Counted from the first letter of the stretch, positions 1 through 8,915 are shown. The stretch is DNA of 64,000 bases from Actinomycetota bacterium (GCA_003134555.1 PLBO01000135.1:124001-188000), one strand, 5' to 3'. Notes: generated by a model from the letters alone, not told the origin. Numbers and translations are program-made.

Positions 1-1303
1 CTTCGACACCGACCACGCGGCCGGTTCTCAGCTCGAGTTTGGGTTGGTAGTGCAACACGAGCTCGTCGGATGCGATCGCGCGGCGGAGCTGACTGACGAG
101 CGCGAGGCGGGCCGGGCTGAAGTGTTCGAGGGCGGAGCTGTATTCGACGATGCCGGCCCGCGACTCCTTGGCGGCGTACATCGCGAGATCTGCGCATTGC
201 AGGATCTCGTCCATCTCGCTGCCGTGGTCGGGCCACATCGCGAAGCCGATACTGGCTTCGGCGCTCACCGGGACGCCGCCGAGCTCGACCTCGACCGCGA
301 GCGCCTGCTCGAGTCGGTCGAGCACGTCGCGGGCGCCCAGTGAATCGACGCCATCGAGCACGAGGCCGAACTCGTCACCGCCGAGGCGAGCCACGGTATC
401 TCCCGGGCGAACAAGTCTTTCGAAACTGTCGGCGACGTGGCGAAGAAACGCGTCGCCGTTGTCATGTCCGAGCGTGTCGTTGACTTCTTTGAAGCGGTCG
501 AGGTCGACGACCACGACGGCGATGGTTGTCCCGGATCGACCCGCGGCTGCAATGGCGTGGCTCGCTCGATCGGCGAAAAGCATGCGGTTGGGCAGGCCGG
601 TCAGGCTGTCGTGCAACGCCAAGTGCTCGTTCGTGGCCGCGGTATGCCGCAGTCTGCGAGTCACCGACCAGGTGATCGCGCCGATCAGCGCCCACAACGC
701 GACAAGTCCGACGATGATCAACTCCAACATGAGACGCTCGGACGCGGCGACCGAACGAGCGATCGGCCCGTACGGCAGATAGATCTCCAACACTCCCAAG
801 ATCTGTCGCGACGATCCGCCGACATGCACCGGCAGGTACACCTCGACCGCGTGCGCGCCGACGTGATTGCGCGCATCGACCTGGTCGCTGTTGAGGTGCG
901 TCAGGCGCCGGACGACGAGGCCGGTCGCCGCTTCCTCGGCCTCTTCGTCGGTTCCCGCTTCCGTTCCCCGGTCCGGGTGAGCGGCGTCGAACACGACGTG
1001 CCCCGCGGTGTCACGCAACCGCAGACGCAACACGCTTCCCGAGTCGAGCAACGGAGTCGCAGTGGCAACCAGAGCCGCGCGTTCCGGCCCGAGCAAACCC
1101 GTCGAGAGAGCGCGACCACCCAAATGGGGTTCGATCCCTGCAGTGGCGAGCGCGTTGGCCTCGCTCACCGCCTGTTCCAACGCTCGACGATCCATCTGGG
1201 ACTGATACATCCGCCCCAGGCCCACGCCGAGCAACACGATCGGGAGCGCGGTAGCCAACGCGTACCAGCCGAAAAGGCGCAGACCACCGGTGCGAGCCGA
1301 CAC
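1..1303 (-). CDS. Membrane-bound GGDEF-EAL protein (3' end off the left edge)
   Basis: Predicted cyclic-di-GMP turnover enzyme. About 434 residues are visible from a GTG at 1303 preceded by GAGGAACGGGG. A membrane segment lies near residues 8-28 (WYALATALPIVLLG), followed by a probable extracytoplasmic sensor of about 160 residues and a second membrane segment near 190-212. The diguanylate cyclase domain follows, with HDSLTGLPNR and an intact RLGGDEF active-site motif near residue 304. At the window edge an EAL domain begins (LHYQPKLELRTG), so the phosphodiesterase half is mostly missing and its catalytic residues cannot be judged. An intact GGDEF suggests a working cyclase half; which activity dominates is unknown. 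The reading frame has no internal stop. It sits alone, about 75 bp downstream of the secreted lysyl-oxidase-like gene on the same strand. Confidence 0.9.
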   Translation of the reverse strand, partial: MSARTGGLRLFGWYALATALPIVLLGVGLGRMYQSQMDRRALEQAVSEANALATAGIEPHLGGRALSTGLLGPERAALVATATPLLDSGSVLRLRLRDTAGHVVFDAAHPDRGTEAGTDEEAEEAATGLVVRRLTHLNSDQVDARNHVGAHAVEVYLPVHVGGSSRQILGVLEIYLPYGPIARSVAASERLMLELIIVGLVALWALIGAITWSVTRRLRHTAATNEHLALHDSLTGLPNRMLFADRASHAIAAAGRSGTTIAVVVVDLDRFKEVNDTLGHDNGDAFLRHVADSFERLVRPGDTVARLGGDEFGLVLDGVDSLGARDVLDRLEQALAVEVELGGVPVSAEASIGFAMWPDHGSEMDEILQCADLAMYAAKESRAGIVEYSSALEHFSPARLALVSQLRRAIASDELVLHYQPKLELRTGRVVGVE

Positions 1304-1379
1304 CCCCGTTCCTCGTCAACCCGGCCCACCTGCTTGAGCAGCGTGTTCGACGGTTCGGGGCGACCGGCGAGTCGGGTTC

Positions 1380-4300
1380 TCAGGCGATAGGAGTCCCGGC
1401 GCGTCGGGGGAGGACGCAGAGGATTTCGTCGGTGCGGTCGGCGACGATGACGGTTCCGGTGCCACTGACAGTGACGCCGTACGCGCCGGGCCCGCAGTCG
1501 AGCACGCCGGCGATGTGTGCGGTTGCGGTATCGATCGCCGCCGCGCCGTGACCGGCGGTGGTCACGTAGGCGGTGCCACCTCGCGGATCGACTGCGATGC
1601 CGCGCGGCGAACCCGCGACGCGGATGCTCTTCACGACCGCGGCGGTGTGCCCGTCGATGACGCTGACCTTGGTCGACCCGCGGCCCGCGTGGGCGACGAA
1701 CGCTCGTCCGGTCGCGGTGTCGACGGCCACTGCGGTGGGTTCGTCGCCGACCGCGAGTGAGCGTTTCACCGTGTTCGTTGCGCCGTCGACGACGTAGACG
1801 GTTCCTTCGAGCGGGTTCGTCGCGTACACGGTGTCGGAGTGGGCGTCGACGGCGAGTCCCAACGGATTCTCGTAGTAACGCGCGTACCGACCCATCGGAA
1901 TCACGGCGATGTTCTTGCCCGTCGCGCCGTCGATCACCGCGAGGGCTTGGCCGGCGTCCATGCCGTTCTGGTCGGTGACGTAGACGCGGTTGGTCTTCGC
2001 GTTCACCGCGATCGACTTCGGACCGGGGCCCACCGCTATGCGGCGCACGATGCGGTTCGTGCGTCCGTCGATCACGACGACGACGCCGTGATCGCTGGTC
2101 GATCCCCACATCGCGGACGTGACGTAGACGAGGTGGCGGACGGGGTCGACTGCAAGAGAGCTCGGGCCCCAACGACCGGTCGTCACTTCCGCCACGACGC
2201 CGTGCGTTGTGGCGTCGATCACCGTGACGCCATTGCTGGCGGTTCGGCCCTCACCATGGTTGCGCGTGACGTACATGCGACCGAGCGTGTCGTCGACGCC
2301 GGTCGCGACCGGTGAGCTACCGGCCAGCGTGATCGCCGCAGGGGCCGAAACCGTGGAGCGCATTGCGGTCGTAACCGTCGTGCCCTTGGTGTAGTGGTTC
2401 GTGATCTTGGCGGGACTGAGCACCGCGGCGTACACGGCGGCCTCGTCGATGGTGCCGGCGAAGAACTCGGAGCTGCCGTTCCACGACGCGATGTTCAACG
2501 GGTTGGTATTGGTCGTGATCGCGCCGGTCAACGCGGCGGACGCGACCTGGGTTCCGTTGAGGTAGAGGCGTTGCGTGGTGCCGTCGTAGGTGCCGACGAT
2601 GTGGTACACGGAACCGGCGACGATCCGGCCGGCCGGTGCCTGCAGCCGGCGCCGCACGCCCGCCTGCGTGATCATGAATTCCAGCCTCGGCCCGTTGAAC
2701 TGCAACGAGTACGAGTCGGGTTTGCTCAGCACCGACGCGAACACCCCCGCGGCCGGAATCGACACCGGCTTGATCCAGGCCTCGAGCGAGACCGTCGTGC
2801 TGCGCGACAGGGCGCTCGTCGACCCGACACGCACGTACTGGTTGGAGCCGGAGAACGCGGTCGCGCGATCTACGTCACCTCGCACGAGGCCGGCCACCCA
2901 GTAGGTAACCGTTCCTTGATACGTGCCGGGATTGGCGCGCGTGTTGGAGCTGTCGGCCGCCGTCTTTCCGCCGCGCTCGTCGAGCCGCCAATAGGCCACG
3001 GGGGCGTCGGCCTTCACCGCCTGGAAATAGGCCGATGGTGGCGGGCTGAAGGTTGCGGTGACGGCCGTGTTGACGTTGAGGACAACCGTGCAGGTGCCCG
3101 TGCCGCTGCACCCGCCGCCCGACCAACCCGAGAACACCCAACCGGACAAGGGCGCGGCCGTGAGCGTGACGCTCGTACCGTGCGCGAACAATGACGTGCA
3201 CGTGGCGCCACAACTGATCCCGGCCGGCGCCGACGTCACCGAGCCGTTTCCGGTGCCGGCGCGCGTGGCGGTCAACCTGACCGGTGCCAGACCGAACGTC
3301 GCGGTGACGGCGGTGTTCGCGTTCATCGTGACCGTGCAGGTACTGATACCGCTACAGCCCCCGCCCGACCAACCGGAGAACATCGAACCAGCGGCAGCCG
3401 CGGCGGTGAGGGTGACGCTCGCTCCCGCGGCGAACGATGCCGCGCAGGTGACGCCGCAGTTGACGCCGGCCGGCGTGGAAGCCACGTTGCCGTTGCCGGC
3501 ACCGTTGCGAGTGACGGTCAGCGTGGAGGGCGCGGGAGCGAACGTTGCGGTGACGGTGGTGTTCGTGTTGAGCGTGAGCGTGCACGTGTTGGTACCGCTG
3601 CAGCCCCCGCCCGACCAACCCGAGAACACCGAACCCGAGGAGGGGGCGGCCGAGAGCGTGACGCTCGTTCCGTTGTTGAACGAGGCCGAGCAGGTGGCGC
3701 CACAGTTGACACCCGCCGGCGCCGAGGTGACGTTGCCCGACCCCGCGCCGCTACGCGAAACGGTGAGCTGCGACTGCGTGGGTGGAACGGTCCCGGTGGT
3801 GCCGGTCGAGTAGTGGTTCGCGATCTGCGTGGGGCTGAGCACGGCGGCGTAGACCGCGGCCTCGTCGACGGTGCCGGCCAGGAACTCGACGAGGCCGTCC
3901 CACGACGCGATGGTCAAGGCGTTGGTGTTGGTCGTGATCGCTCCGGTCAACGGCGCCGACGCGACCTGGGTGCCGTTGACGTACAGGCGTTGCGTCGTCC
4001 CGTCGTAGGTGCCGACGACGTGGTATGTCGAACCCGCGACGATCGTTCCGGCAGGGGCCAGGAGTCGACTCCGCGCGCCGGCTTGCATGATCGTGAATTC
4101 CATGTCGGGTCCGTTGAACTGCAACGAGTACGACTCGGGCTTTGTCAGCACCGACGCGAACGTGCCCGCGGCCGGCAGGGAGTCCGGTTTGATCCACGCC
4201 TCGAGCGACACGGTCGACGCCAACGCGAGCGACGCCGACGAAGCAACGGCAACGCTCTGGTTGGAACCGGAGAACGTGACCGCTTTGTCACCGTCGTTGG

Positions 4301-5618
4301 TCAACAAGCTCGCCGCGCCGAGCGTCGGGCCACCGGTGTAGACGCCGGGATTCGATCCGGCGGAATCGGCTGCGTTCGTGCCCGTCGATTCGTCGAGTCG
4401 CCAGTAGCTCATCGGACCATCGTTCGCGACCAGCTGCGCGTACGTCGACGGCGGCGGCGGCGGAGGTCCGCCCATCTGAAGATTGATGGTGTCGGTGAAC
4501 ACCGGACCCCATTGGCCGGCGTTGTCGTGCGCTTGCGCGTAGACGGTGTGGATGCCGTTCGTCGCCGATCCGCCGGTTGCGGCGTCGGCCAGATTCCACG
4601 CGACCGCCGTCGAATACGAGCCCGACGAGGTGTAGTTGAACGTCGTGAAGTGCACGCCGTCGTTCGACAGTCGGAACTGATTGACTCCGCTCACGTCGTC
4701 GCGCGCGACGACGTCGACGCTCACGTTCGCGTTCGGCGTCGTCGCGTCGACGTGGTTTATCGAAACTGTGCCCGTCGGCGGGTTGGAGTCGACGAGCGCG
4801 CCGCTCGCGACCGAGAAGGTGGTCGTCGCCTCGTTGTCGGCTGCGCCTTCGCGTGTCGTGTCGGTCTTGCTCGTGCTCTCGTACACGATGTTGTTGGGAT
4901 CGGCCACCGAGCGCAGGACATACGTGCCGTTGGCGAGCGTGTTCTGGTTGAGGTCGATCCACTGGTCCTGGCGATACCAGTCGTAGGTGTCGCCCCAACC
5001 GACCGACAGGCCCATATGGATCTGGTTCTGGCTGTCGACGTCGCAGCCACTGATTCCGTACGGACCCGGATACGGGGTGCCGGGAGCCGAGGCGACGAAC
5101 TCCTCGTCGATGACGCAGCTCGTCGTCTTGCCGCCCGTGTAGCTCGGCGTACCGCTGGTGCGGCCGCTCGCGATCCACGCGTCGTAGGCCGCCTTCGTCC
5201 ACAGCTCGTACTTGCCCCAGTGGTCGAAGTGATAGTGGTGATGGGCCTGGTGCCAGTAGATGTCGTTGTTCAGCGGGAAATCGGTGAACGTCCCGTCGCT
5301 GTTCATGACGCGTTGCGTCGCCGGCCCCGAGTTCGTAACGGGGTCGATCTGTCCCGTGATGATCAGCGGGCCCTCGCCGGTGTTGTACACGCTGTTCGTA
5401 AAGCGCAACACGTTGTGGAAGACACCGGTGAGGTCGGGCGTGACGTCGGCGCGGTCGAGCGTCAGCGAACGCGGCGCGAGCGTGTGCAGATTCGGATACA
5501 GCGGTACCACCGCCGCACTCGAACGCTCCGTCTCCACGCCGACGAGGAGGACGGTGGTGAGCAACGCCGCGAGTAGCGCGGTCGTGTGGCGTCCGGGAAG
5601 CGCGTGCACTCGGCCCAT
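1380..5618 (-). CDS. Secreted mosaic protein: lysyl-oxidase-like, LamG x2, Cys-rich repeats x3, YVTN propeller
   Basis: About 1412 residues from ATG 5618, which gives a clean signal peptide (ALLAALLTTVLLVGV). A GTG 36 bp upstream is the alternative start. Residues about 40-265 resemble bacterial lysyl oxidase (PF01186), including a His-rich copper-type segment (WHQAHHHYHFDHWGKYEL) and a CDVDSQNQIHMG region. An Ig-like stretch (about 280-385) follows, then a concanavalin/LamG-like domain (about 390-600), three 82-residue repeats each carrying FSGWSGGGCSG and two Cys pairs (about 614-861), and a second LamG-like domain (about 863-1076). The C-terminus is a YVTN-type beta-propeller (GITVDPRGGTAYVTT-like blades). 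The modules suggest an extracellular, carbohydrate- or surface-binding protein with an amine-oxidising head; the substrate is unknown. The gene stands alone. Confidence 0.88.
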   Translation of the reverse strand: MGRVHALPGRHTTALLAALLTTVLLVGVETERSSAAVVPLYPNLHTLAPRSLTLDRADVTPDLTGVFHNVLRFTNSVYNTGEGPLIITGQIDPVTNSGPATQRVMNSDGTFTDFPLNNDIYWHQAHHHYHFDHWGKYELWTKAAYDAWIASGRTSGTPSYTGGKTTSCVIDEEFVASAPGTPYPGPYGISGCDVDSQNQIHMGLSVGWGDTYDWYRQDQWIDLNQNTLANGTYVLRSVADPNNIVYESTSKTDTTREGAADNEATTTFSVASGALVDSNPPTGTVSINHVDATTPNANVSVDVVARDDVSGVNQFRLSNDGVHFTTFNYTSSGSYSTAVAWNLADAATGGSATNGIHTVYAQAHDNAGQWGPVFTDTINLQMGGPPPPPPSTYAQLVANDGPMSYWRLDESTGTNAADSAGSNPGVYTGGPTLGAASLLTNDGDKAVTFSGSNQSVAVASSASLALASTVSLEAWIKPDSLPAAGTFASVLTKPESYSLQFNGPDMEFTIMQAGARSRLLAPAGTIVAGSTYHVVGTYDGTTQRLYVNGTQVASAPLTGAITTNTNALTIASWDGLVEFLAGTVDEAAVYAAVLSPTQIANHYSTGTTGTVPPTQSQLTVSRSGAGSGNVTSAPAGVNCGATCSASFNNGTSVTLSAAPSSGSVFSGWSGGGCSGTNTCTLTLNTNTTVTATFAPAPSTLTVTRNGAGNGNVASTPAGVNCGVTCAASFAAGASVTLTAAAAAGSMFSGWSGGGCSGISTCTVTMNANTAVTATFGLAPVRLTATRAGTGNGSVTSAPAGISCGATCTSLFAHGTSVTLTAAPLSGWVFSGWSGGGCSGTGTCTVVLNVNTAVTATFSPPPSAYFQAVKADAPVAYWRLDERGGKTAADSSNTRANPGTYQGTVTYWVAGLVRGDVDRATAFSGSNQYVRVGSTSALSRSTTVSLEAWIKPVSIPAAGVFASVLSKPDSYSLQFNGPRLEFMITQAGVRRRLQAPAGRIVAGSVYHIVGTYDGTTQRLYLNGTQVASAALTGAITTNTNPLNIASWNGSSEFFAGTIDEAAVYAAVLSPAKITNHYTKGTTVTTAMRSTVSAPAAITLAGSSPVATGVDDTLGRMYVTRNHGEGRTASNGVTVIDATTHGVVAEVTTGRWGPSSLAVDPVRHLVYVTSAMWGSTSDHGVVVVIDGRTNRIVRRIAVGPGPKSIAVNAKTNRVYVTDQNGMDAGQALAVIDGATGKNIAVIPMGRYARYYENPLGLAVDAHSDTVYATNPLEGTVYVVDGATNTVKRSLAVGDEPTAVAVDTATGRAFVAHAGRGSTKVSVIDGHTAAVVKSIRVAGSPRGIAVDPRGGTAYVTTAGHGAAAIDTATAHIAGVLDCGPGAYGVTVSGTGTVIVADRTDEILCVLPRRAGTPIA
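2391..3030 (-). repeat. Second LamG-like module (copy of 3810-4450)
   Basis: DNA encoding the distal LamG-like domain of the mosaic exoprotein. It is a diverged direct duplicate of 3810-4450. Both copies share long stretches such as the segments encoding SLEAWIKP, YSLQFNGP, GTYDGTTQRLY and NGTQVAS. This points to intragenic duplication. Confidence 0.8.
3052..3785 (-). repeat. Three tandem 246-bp Cys-rich repeats
   Basis: Three consecutive units with a period of 246 bp (82 residues), starting near 3052, 3298 and 3543. Each encodes a stretch beginning with a G-N-G/V segment, a CGxxC pair, FSGWSGGGCSG and a closing TVTATF strand. They resemble the bacterial surface repeats seen with InlB-like B repeats. 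The two Cys pairs per unit probably form disulfides outside the cell. Confidence 0.85.
3810..4450 (-). repeat. First LamG-like module (copy of 2391-3030)
   Basis: DNA encoding the proximal LamG-like domain of the mosaic exoprotein, paralogous to 2391-3030. The two copies flank the three 246-bp repeats, giving an A-BBB-A arrangement. Confidence 0.8.
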
Positions 5619-5857
5619 CAGACCGCAAACCCCAGTTGAAAACTCATGCTCCACCCGCGTCCATGCAGTAGGTACCGACCGCGATTCCGCGCCGTGATCG
5701 GTTCATTTCGGGCACGCACACGAAGTCGTTGCCCTGGGCGATTCCGTTTCGGCCAGCGCACATATTGGCACGCGGAGTGACCAAAATGCCAGGCGTCTCT
5801 CGGCCGCGCGTCCGCAACAAAGCCGCGCGAAGCGGACGAAGCTATCCAGTAGCGCGC

Positions 5858-7009
5858 TCAGGCCTCGAGTTGCCGCTCGAGCAACTTCACGGCATCGATG
5901 TACTCGTCGATCATGTCGAACACCACCTGCGCGGAGGTCTTGGTCGCGTTCATGGTGCCGACGACCTGACCGACGAAGTAGTTGGTCAACTGCTCGGCGC
6001 CGGAGCCCTCGCGATACGCCGCGTGGTCGATGCGGGCCAGGGCCTCGTTTACGAGGATCGGCTGCAGCGGCATTCCCAACGGTGCGGGCGTCTCCGGGTT
6101 GTCCCATTCGTCGGTCCACGCCGTACGGAGTTGTCGCGCGGGTTTGCCGGTACGCGATCGTGAGCGCACGGTGTCGGACGACGTGGCCGCGAGGAACTTC
6201 CGTTTCACGATCGGGTGCGTCTCGGCCTCGTCGGTGGTGAGCCACACGGATCCGCACCACACGCCCTGCGCGCCGAGCGCCATGGCGGCTGCCATCTGGC
6301 GGCCGCGTCCGATACCGCCCGCGCCGAGCACCGGCACCGGGGCAACGGCGTCGACGATCTCGGGGATGAGCACCATCGAGCCGATGTCTCCGGTGTGGCC
6401 TCCGGCTTCGGCGCCCTGGGCGATGATCACGTCGACGCCGGCGTTGACATGGCGTTCGGCGTGCTGCGCCTTGCCCGCAAGGGCGCCGACCAAACGACCT
6501 TCTTGCTTGGCGCGTTCGATCATGTGTGCGGTGGGCGGCCCGAGCGCGTTGACCACGAGCGACGGTCGGTGGGCCAGTGCCACCTCGAGGAGCGGGTCGG
6601 CCTGATTGGCCGAGAACGGAACGGCCGCGTCGCCGCGCGCGGACCCGCTCAGGAGGGCGCGGTGTCCGTCGTCGTCGGCGAGCGGCGGCACGTCGTAACG
6701 GCGGAGGATGTCGTCGACGAACGCGATGTGCTCGGCCGGGATGAGCTTGCGGATGTCGTCGAGGGTGTAGCCGCCCTCGTCGGAGCCGGCGTACTTGGCC
6801 GGCACGATGACGTCGATGCCGTACGGCCGGCGGCCGACCTCGTTCTCGATCCAGGCGAGATCGATCTCGAGTTGTTCGGGCGAATGGGCCACTGCGCCGA
6901 GCACGCCCATACCGCCGGCCTTGGTCACTGCCGCGACGACATCGCGACAGTGCGAGAACGCGAGGATCGGAACGTCGATGCCGAACATCTCGGTGATAGC
7001 GGTCTTCAC
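5858..7009 (-). CDS. Nitronate monooxygenase / NPD-family FMN oxidoreductase
   Basis: A 383-residue TIM-barrel flavoprotein of the 2-nitropropane dioxygenase family. The start is GTG 7009, 15 bp after the upstream MpaB-like gene. Diagnostic features are the N-terminal ITEMFGIDVPILAF segment, the GAEAGGHTGD phosphate-binding loop in the middle and VPVLGAGGIGRGRQMAAAMALGAQGV, the FMN-phosphate region. The family oxidises nitronates with O2 or acts as enoyl/dehydrogenase-type flavoenzymes; the substrate here cannot be read. It is the last gene of a TetR-MpaB-NMO operon, so it probably shares control by the 28-bp operator at 8851-8878. Confidence 0.88.
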   Translation of the reverse strand: MKTAITEMFGIDVPILAFSHCRDVVAAVTKAGGMGVLGAVAHSPEQLEIDLAWIENEVGRRPYGIDVIVPAKYAGSDEGGYTLDDIRKLIPAEHIAFVDDILRRYDVPPLADDDGHRALLSGSARGDAAVPFSANQADPLLEVALAHRPSLVVNALGPPTAHMIERAKQEGRLVGALAGKAQHAERHVNAGVDVIIAQGAEAGGHTGDIGSMVLIPEIVDAVAPVPVLGAGGIGRGRQMAAAMALGAQGVWCGSVWLTTDEAETHPIVKRKFLAATSSDTVRSRSRTGKPARQLRTAWTDEWDNPETPAPLGMPLQPILVNEALARIDHAAYREGSGAEQLTNYFVGQVVGTMNATKTSAQVVFDMIDEYIDAVKLLERQLEA

Positions 7010-7024
7010 GACGCCAGTCTGCCC

Positions 7025-8257
7025 TTAATGACGTGTACCTGCGCTCGGTTCGCGCCCGGCGTACTCGGGCGCGTCGGCAATCGCCGCGAGGCGCTTGCGG
7101 GCTTCGGCGAGGTGGTGTTCGCGCGCGGCCTCCCACTTGGTGGGATTGCGGCGCAGCTTGCTCCGCCGCGCCCGCGTGGCCTGGATCGCCTTGTTGAGCG
7201 CGGCAGCAGCCGTTGCGGAGTGCGGAAGGCCGAGGTCGTCCGACAGCGTCTCCCCGTGGAACCGGCGCGCCAGCGTGCTCAGCGCCTTGGCGCCGAGGCC
7301 CGTGGGGATCGAGAGCGCCTCGTGGAGATCGGTCGAGATGGACGCCACGGTGGCGGCGGCGAGCTGCGCCGACTCGGGGATCGGCGGGCCGGTCACGGCC
7401 TGCAGGAGCTCGTCGACGCGGGCGGCCTGGTCGTTGCTTGCGATGCCCTCGACGAGCCGCGCGTCGATGCCCAGCAGGTGGGCGACGAGCCACCAGTACT
7501 TGTACAGCGTCGCCGACTCGTTGGTCGTGAGCCCGAAGCCCATCTGCGCTTCCGCGCGCAGCGACGTGAGCGTGAAGTCCATCCACGTGCGGGCGAGGTC
7601 GACCTGGTTGATGGGAGCACCGAACGCCGCCTCGTCATAGCCGCGGCGCCGGGCGACCTCACGCTTTTGCGCGTGGAGCAGGCGGACCTGCAACGTGGCG
7701 ACGTAGCCGGCTTCCCCGGCGCGGAGTGCGCCGGGAAGCATCGCAGTGGCGACCCACTGCCCGGTCTCGCGGATGCGGCGTTCGGCTCCGTCGATCAGCC
7801 GGCCCGTCGTGGTGAGCACGTTGGCGATCGACGGGGAGTCGTACACCCGGATGAGCGCACCGGCGCTGAGCGACACGAGGTGCACCGGCATCGGCGACGT
7901 GTAAAAGGGCGCGGAGCCGTGGTCGAAGAGATCGTCGTCGGCGTAGTCGGGAAGCGACTCGGCGCCGGCGAGCAGGGCGGCGACCGCGGGATGCGGATCG
8001 GGGACGGACGCCAGGCCGTTGGCGACTCCCTTGTTGAAGGCCGCGCGCACGGTCGCTCCGTCGGCGTGGATCGCGGCGGCGACGGCGTCGGCAAGTGGGT
8101 CGGCAGTAGTGAGCGCCCACTGCGCGAGGTCGGCGCGGTCGCCGCCGAATTGGGCGACGATCGCGGTGCGCCGGCTACGGGCGCTCGGCCAGGGTGCGAG
8201 CTCTCGAGCTGCTTCGTGTGCGGCGGCTGGTTCGATGGAGGTGCCGGTGCCGGTCAT
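7025..8257 (-). CDS. MpaB/DUF2236-type oxygenase-domain protein
   Basis: 410 residues from ATG 8257, placed by the ribosome site AGAGGAGCG and by a 4-nt ATGA overlap with the TetR gene upstream. The family (ER-bound oxygenase MpaB / rubber oxygenase-like, formerly DUF2236) contains haem-dependent or otherwise poorly characterised oxygenases. Recognisable parts are the N-terminal GSAPFYTSPMPVHLVSLSAGALIRVYDSP region and the helical core with RRRGYDEAAFGAPINQVDLARTW (split by family-typical helices) and KYWWLVAHLLGID. Co-transcription with a flavin oxidoreductase and a TetR regulator suggests inducible oxidation of a hydrophobic compound, which is inference. The homologous frame upstream of 8257 lies in the TetR gene and is not used. 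Confidence 0.82.
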   Translation of the reverse strand: MTGTGTSIEPAAAHEAARELAPWPSARSRRTAIVAQFGGDRADLAQWALTTADPLADAVAAAIHADGATVRAAFNKGVANGLASVPDPHPAVAALLAGAESLPDYADDDLFDHGSAPFYTSPMPVHLVSLSAGALIRVYDSPSIANVLTTTGRLIDGAERRIRETGQWVATAMLPGALRAGEAGYVATLQVRLLHAQKREVARRRGYDEAAFGAPINQVDLARTWMDFTLTSLRAEAQMGFGLTTNESATLYKYWWLVAHLLGIDARLVEGIASNDQAARVDELLQAVTGPPIPESAQLAAATVASISTDLHEALSIPTGLGAKALSTLARRFHGETLSDDLGLPHSATAAAALNKAIQATRARRSKLRRNPTKWEAAREHHLAEARKRLAAIADAPEYAGREPSAGTRH

Positions 8258-8853
8258 GGGAGCGCGCTCCTCTGAAGGCGGGAAGGGATGGTGGCGGTGA
8301 CGAAGCGGCGGATCTCGGCCGCAGAGACCGGGCTCGGCTGCGTGGCGGCGATGACTGCGAAGCCGTAGATCGCAGCGAACGTGGCCCGCGCTCGGTCCTC
8401 GTCGGCGCCGAAGGCCCTGATCATCGGGATGACCAGAGCTCCCGACAGCGAGCTCACCGAGAGCAGCTCGGGTCGTCGCGCAGCCGCGACGCCCAGCTCG
8501 ACGCCGGCCAGGAATTCGCGGCGCCGGGCGCCGAGCAGCTCCGCGAGGAAATCGCAGCATGCGTCGACGATCGACGCGCGCCGGCCCTTGGCGGCTCCGA
8601 GGAACGCGAGCAGGCGGGCATCGGACCGCTCCGTCAGGTGGCGCTGGACGGCTCGCAGCAGCGCGTCGACAGTGGGGAAGTGGTAAGTGGTCCGGGCGAG
8701 CGGCACACCGGCCTCCTCGGCGACGGCGCGGTGCGTGACGGCCGCGAGCCCGCGGGCGACGACCACGCGCCCGGCGGCCTCGACGATCGCCTGCCGGCTC
8801 GCGGCGCCGCGGGCGCGACGCCCGTCGGTGCGGGGGTCGACGGCTTGTTCCAC
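8254..8853 (-). CDS. TetR-family regulator of the MpaB/P450 locus
   Basis: About 199 residues with a standard TetR helix-turn-helix (RQAIVEAAGRVV, then AVTHRAVAEEAG and LARTTYHFPTVDALL) and a variable C-terminal ligand domain. I choose GTG 8853. A promoter with TTGCGC (8883-8888) and TAATGT (8861-8866), spaced 16 bp, would start transcription about 7 nt after the -10, exactly at this GTG, so the mRNA would be leaderless. An alternative GTG at 8895 would place the palindromic operator inside the coding region. The stop overlaps the start of the MpaB-like gene by 4 nt. Likely autorepressor that also controls the divergent P450 through the operator at 8851-8878. Confidence 0.85.
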   Translation of the reverse strand: MEQAVDPRTDGRRARGAASRQAIVEAAGRVVVARGLAAVTHRAVAEEAGVPLARTTYHFPTVDALLRAVQRHLTERSDARLLAFLGAAKGRRASIVDACCDFLAELLGARRREFLAGVELGVAAARRPELLSVSSLSGALVIPMIRAFGADEDRARATFAAIYGFAVIAATQPSPVSAAEIRRFVTATIPSRLQRSALP

Positions 8854-8878
8854 TATCTGTACATTAGTACAGATAGTG
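8851..8878. promoter_or_regulatory. Perfect 28-bp palindromic operator between TetR operon and P450
   Basis: CACTATCTGTAC-ATTA-GTACAGATAGTG, two perfect 12-bp arms around a 4-bp centre. It covers the predicted -10 and start codon of the TetR gene and lies 38 bp upstream of the P450 start, so one bound TetR dimer pair could block both directions. Size and position fit a TetR operator; binding is inferred. Confidence 0.85.
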
Positions 8879-8888
8879 GGCCGCGCAA
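8861..8888 (-). promoter_or_regulatory. Predicted promoter of the TetR-MpaB-NMO operon
   Basis: On the minus strand TTGCGC (8883-8888) and TAATGT (8861-8866) are separated by 16 bp. Seven bases separate the -10 from GTG 8853, the spacing of a leaderless transcript. The palindrome at 8851-8878 covers the -10. Confidence 0.5.
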
Positions 8889-8915
8889 GGCTCACCTTCG
8901 ATCGAGAGGCACGTC

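Noticed and set aside
3813-5576. 587-codon plus-strand open frame opposite the lysyl-oxidase-like gene
   Set aside because: It is a high-GC shadow: Arg/Val/Asp-rich with no domain, and the minus-strand frame has clear domains and repeats.
5619-5857. Small gene between the exoprotein and the flavoprotein
   Set aside because: No ORF with coding character; only weak promoter-like pieces such as TGGCA/TGCCA repeats are visible.
6215-8275. 686-codon plus-strand open frame
   Set aside because: It spans two well-defined minus-strand genes (flavoprotein and MpaB-like) and shows only compositionally biased sequence.
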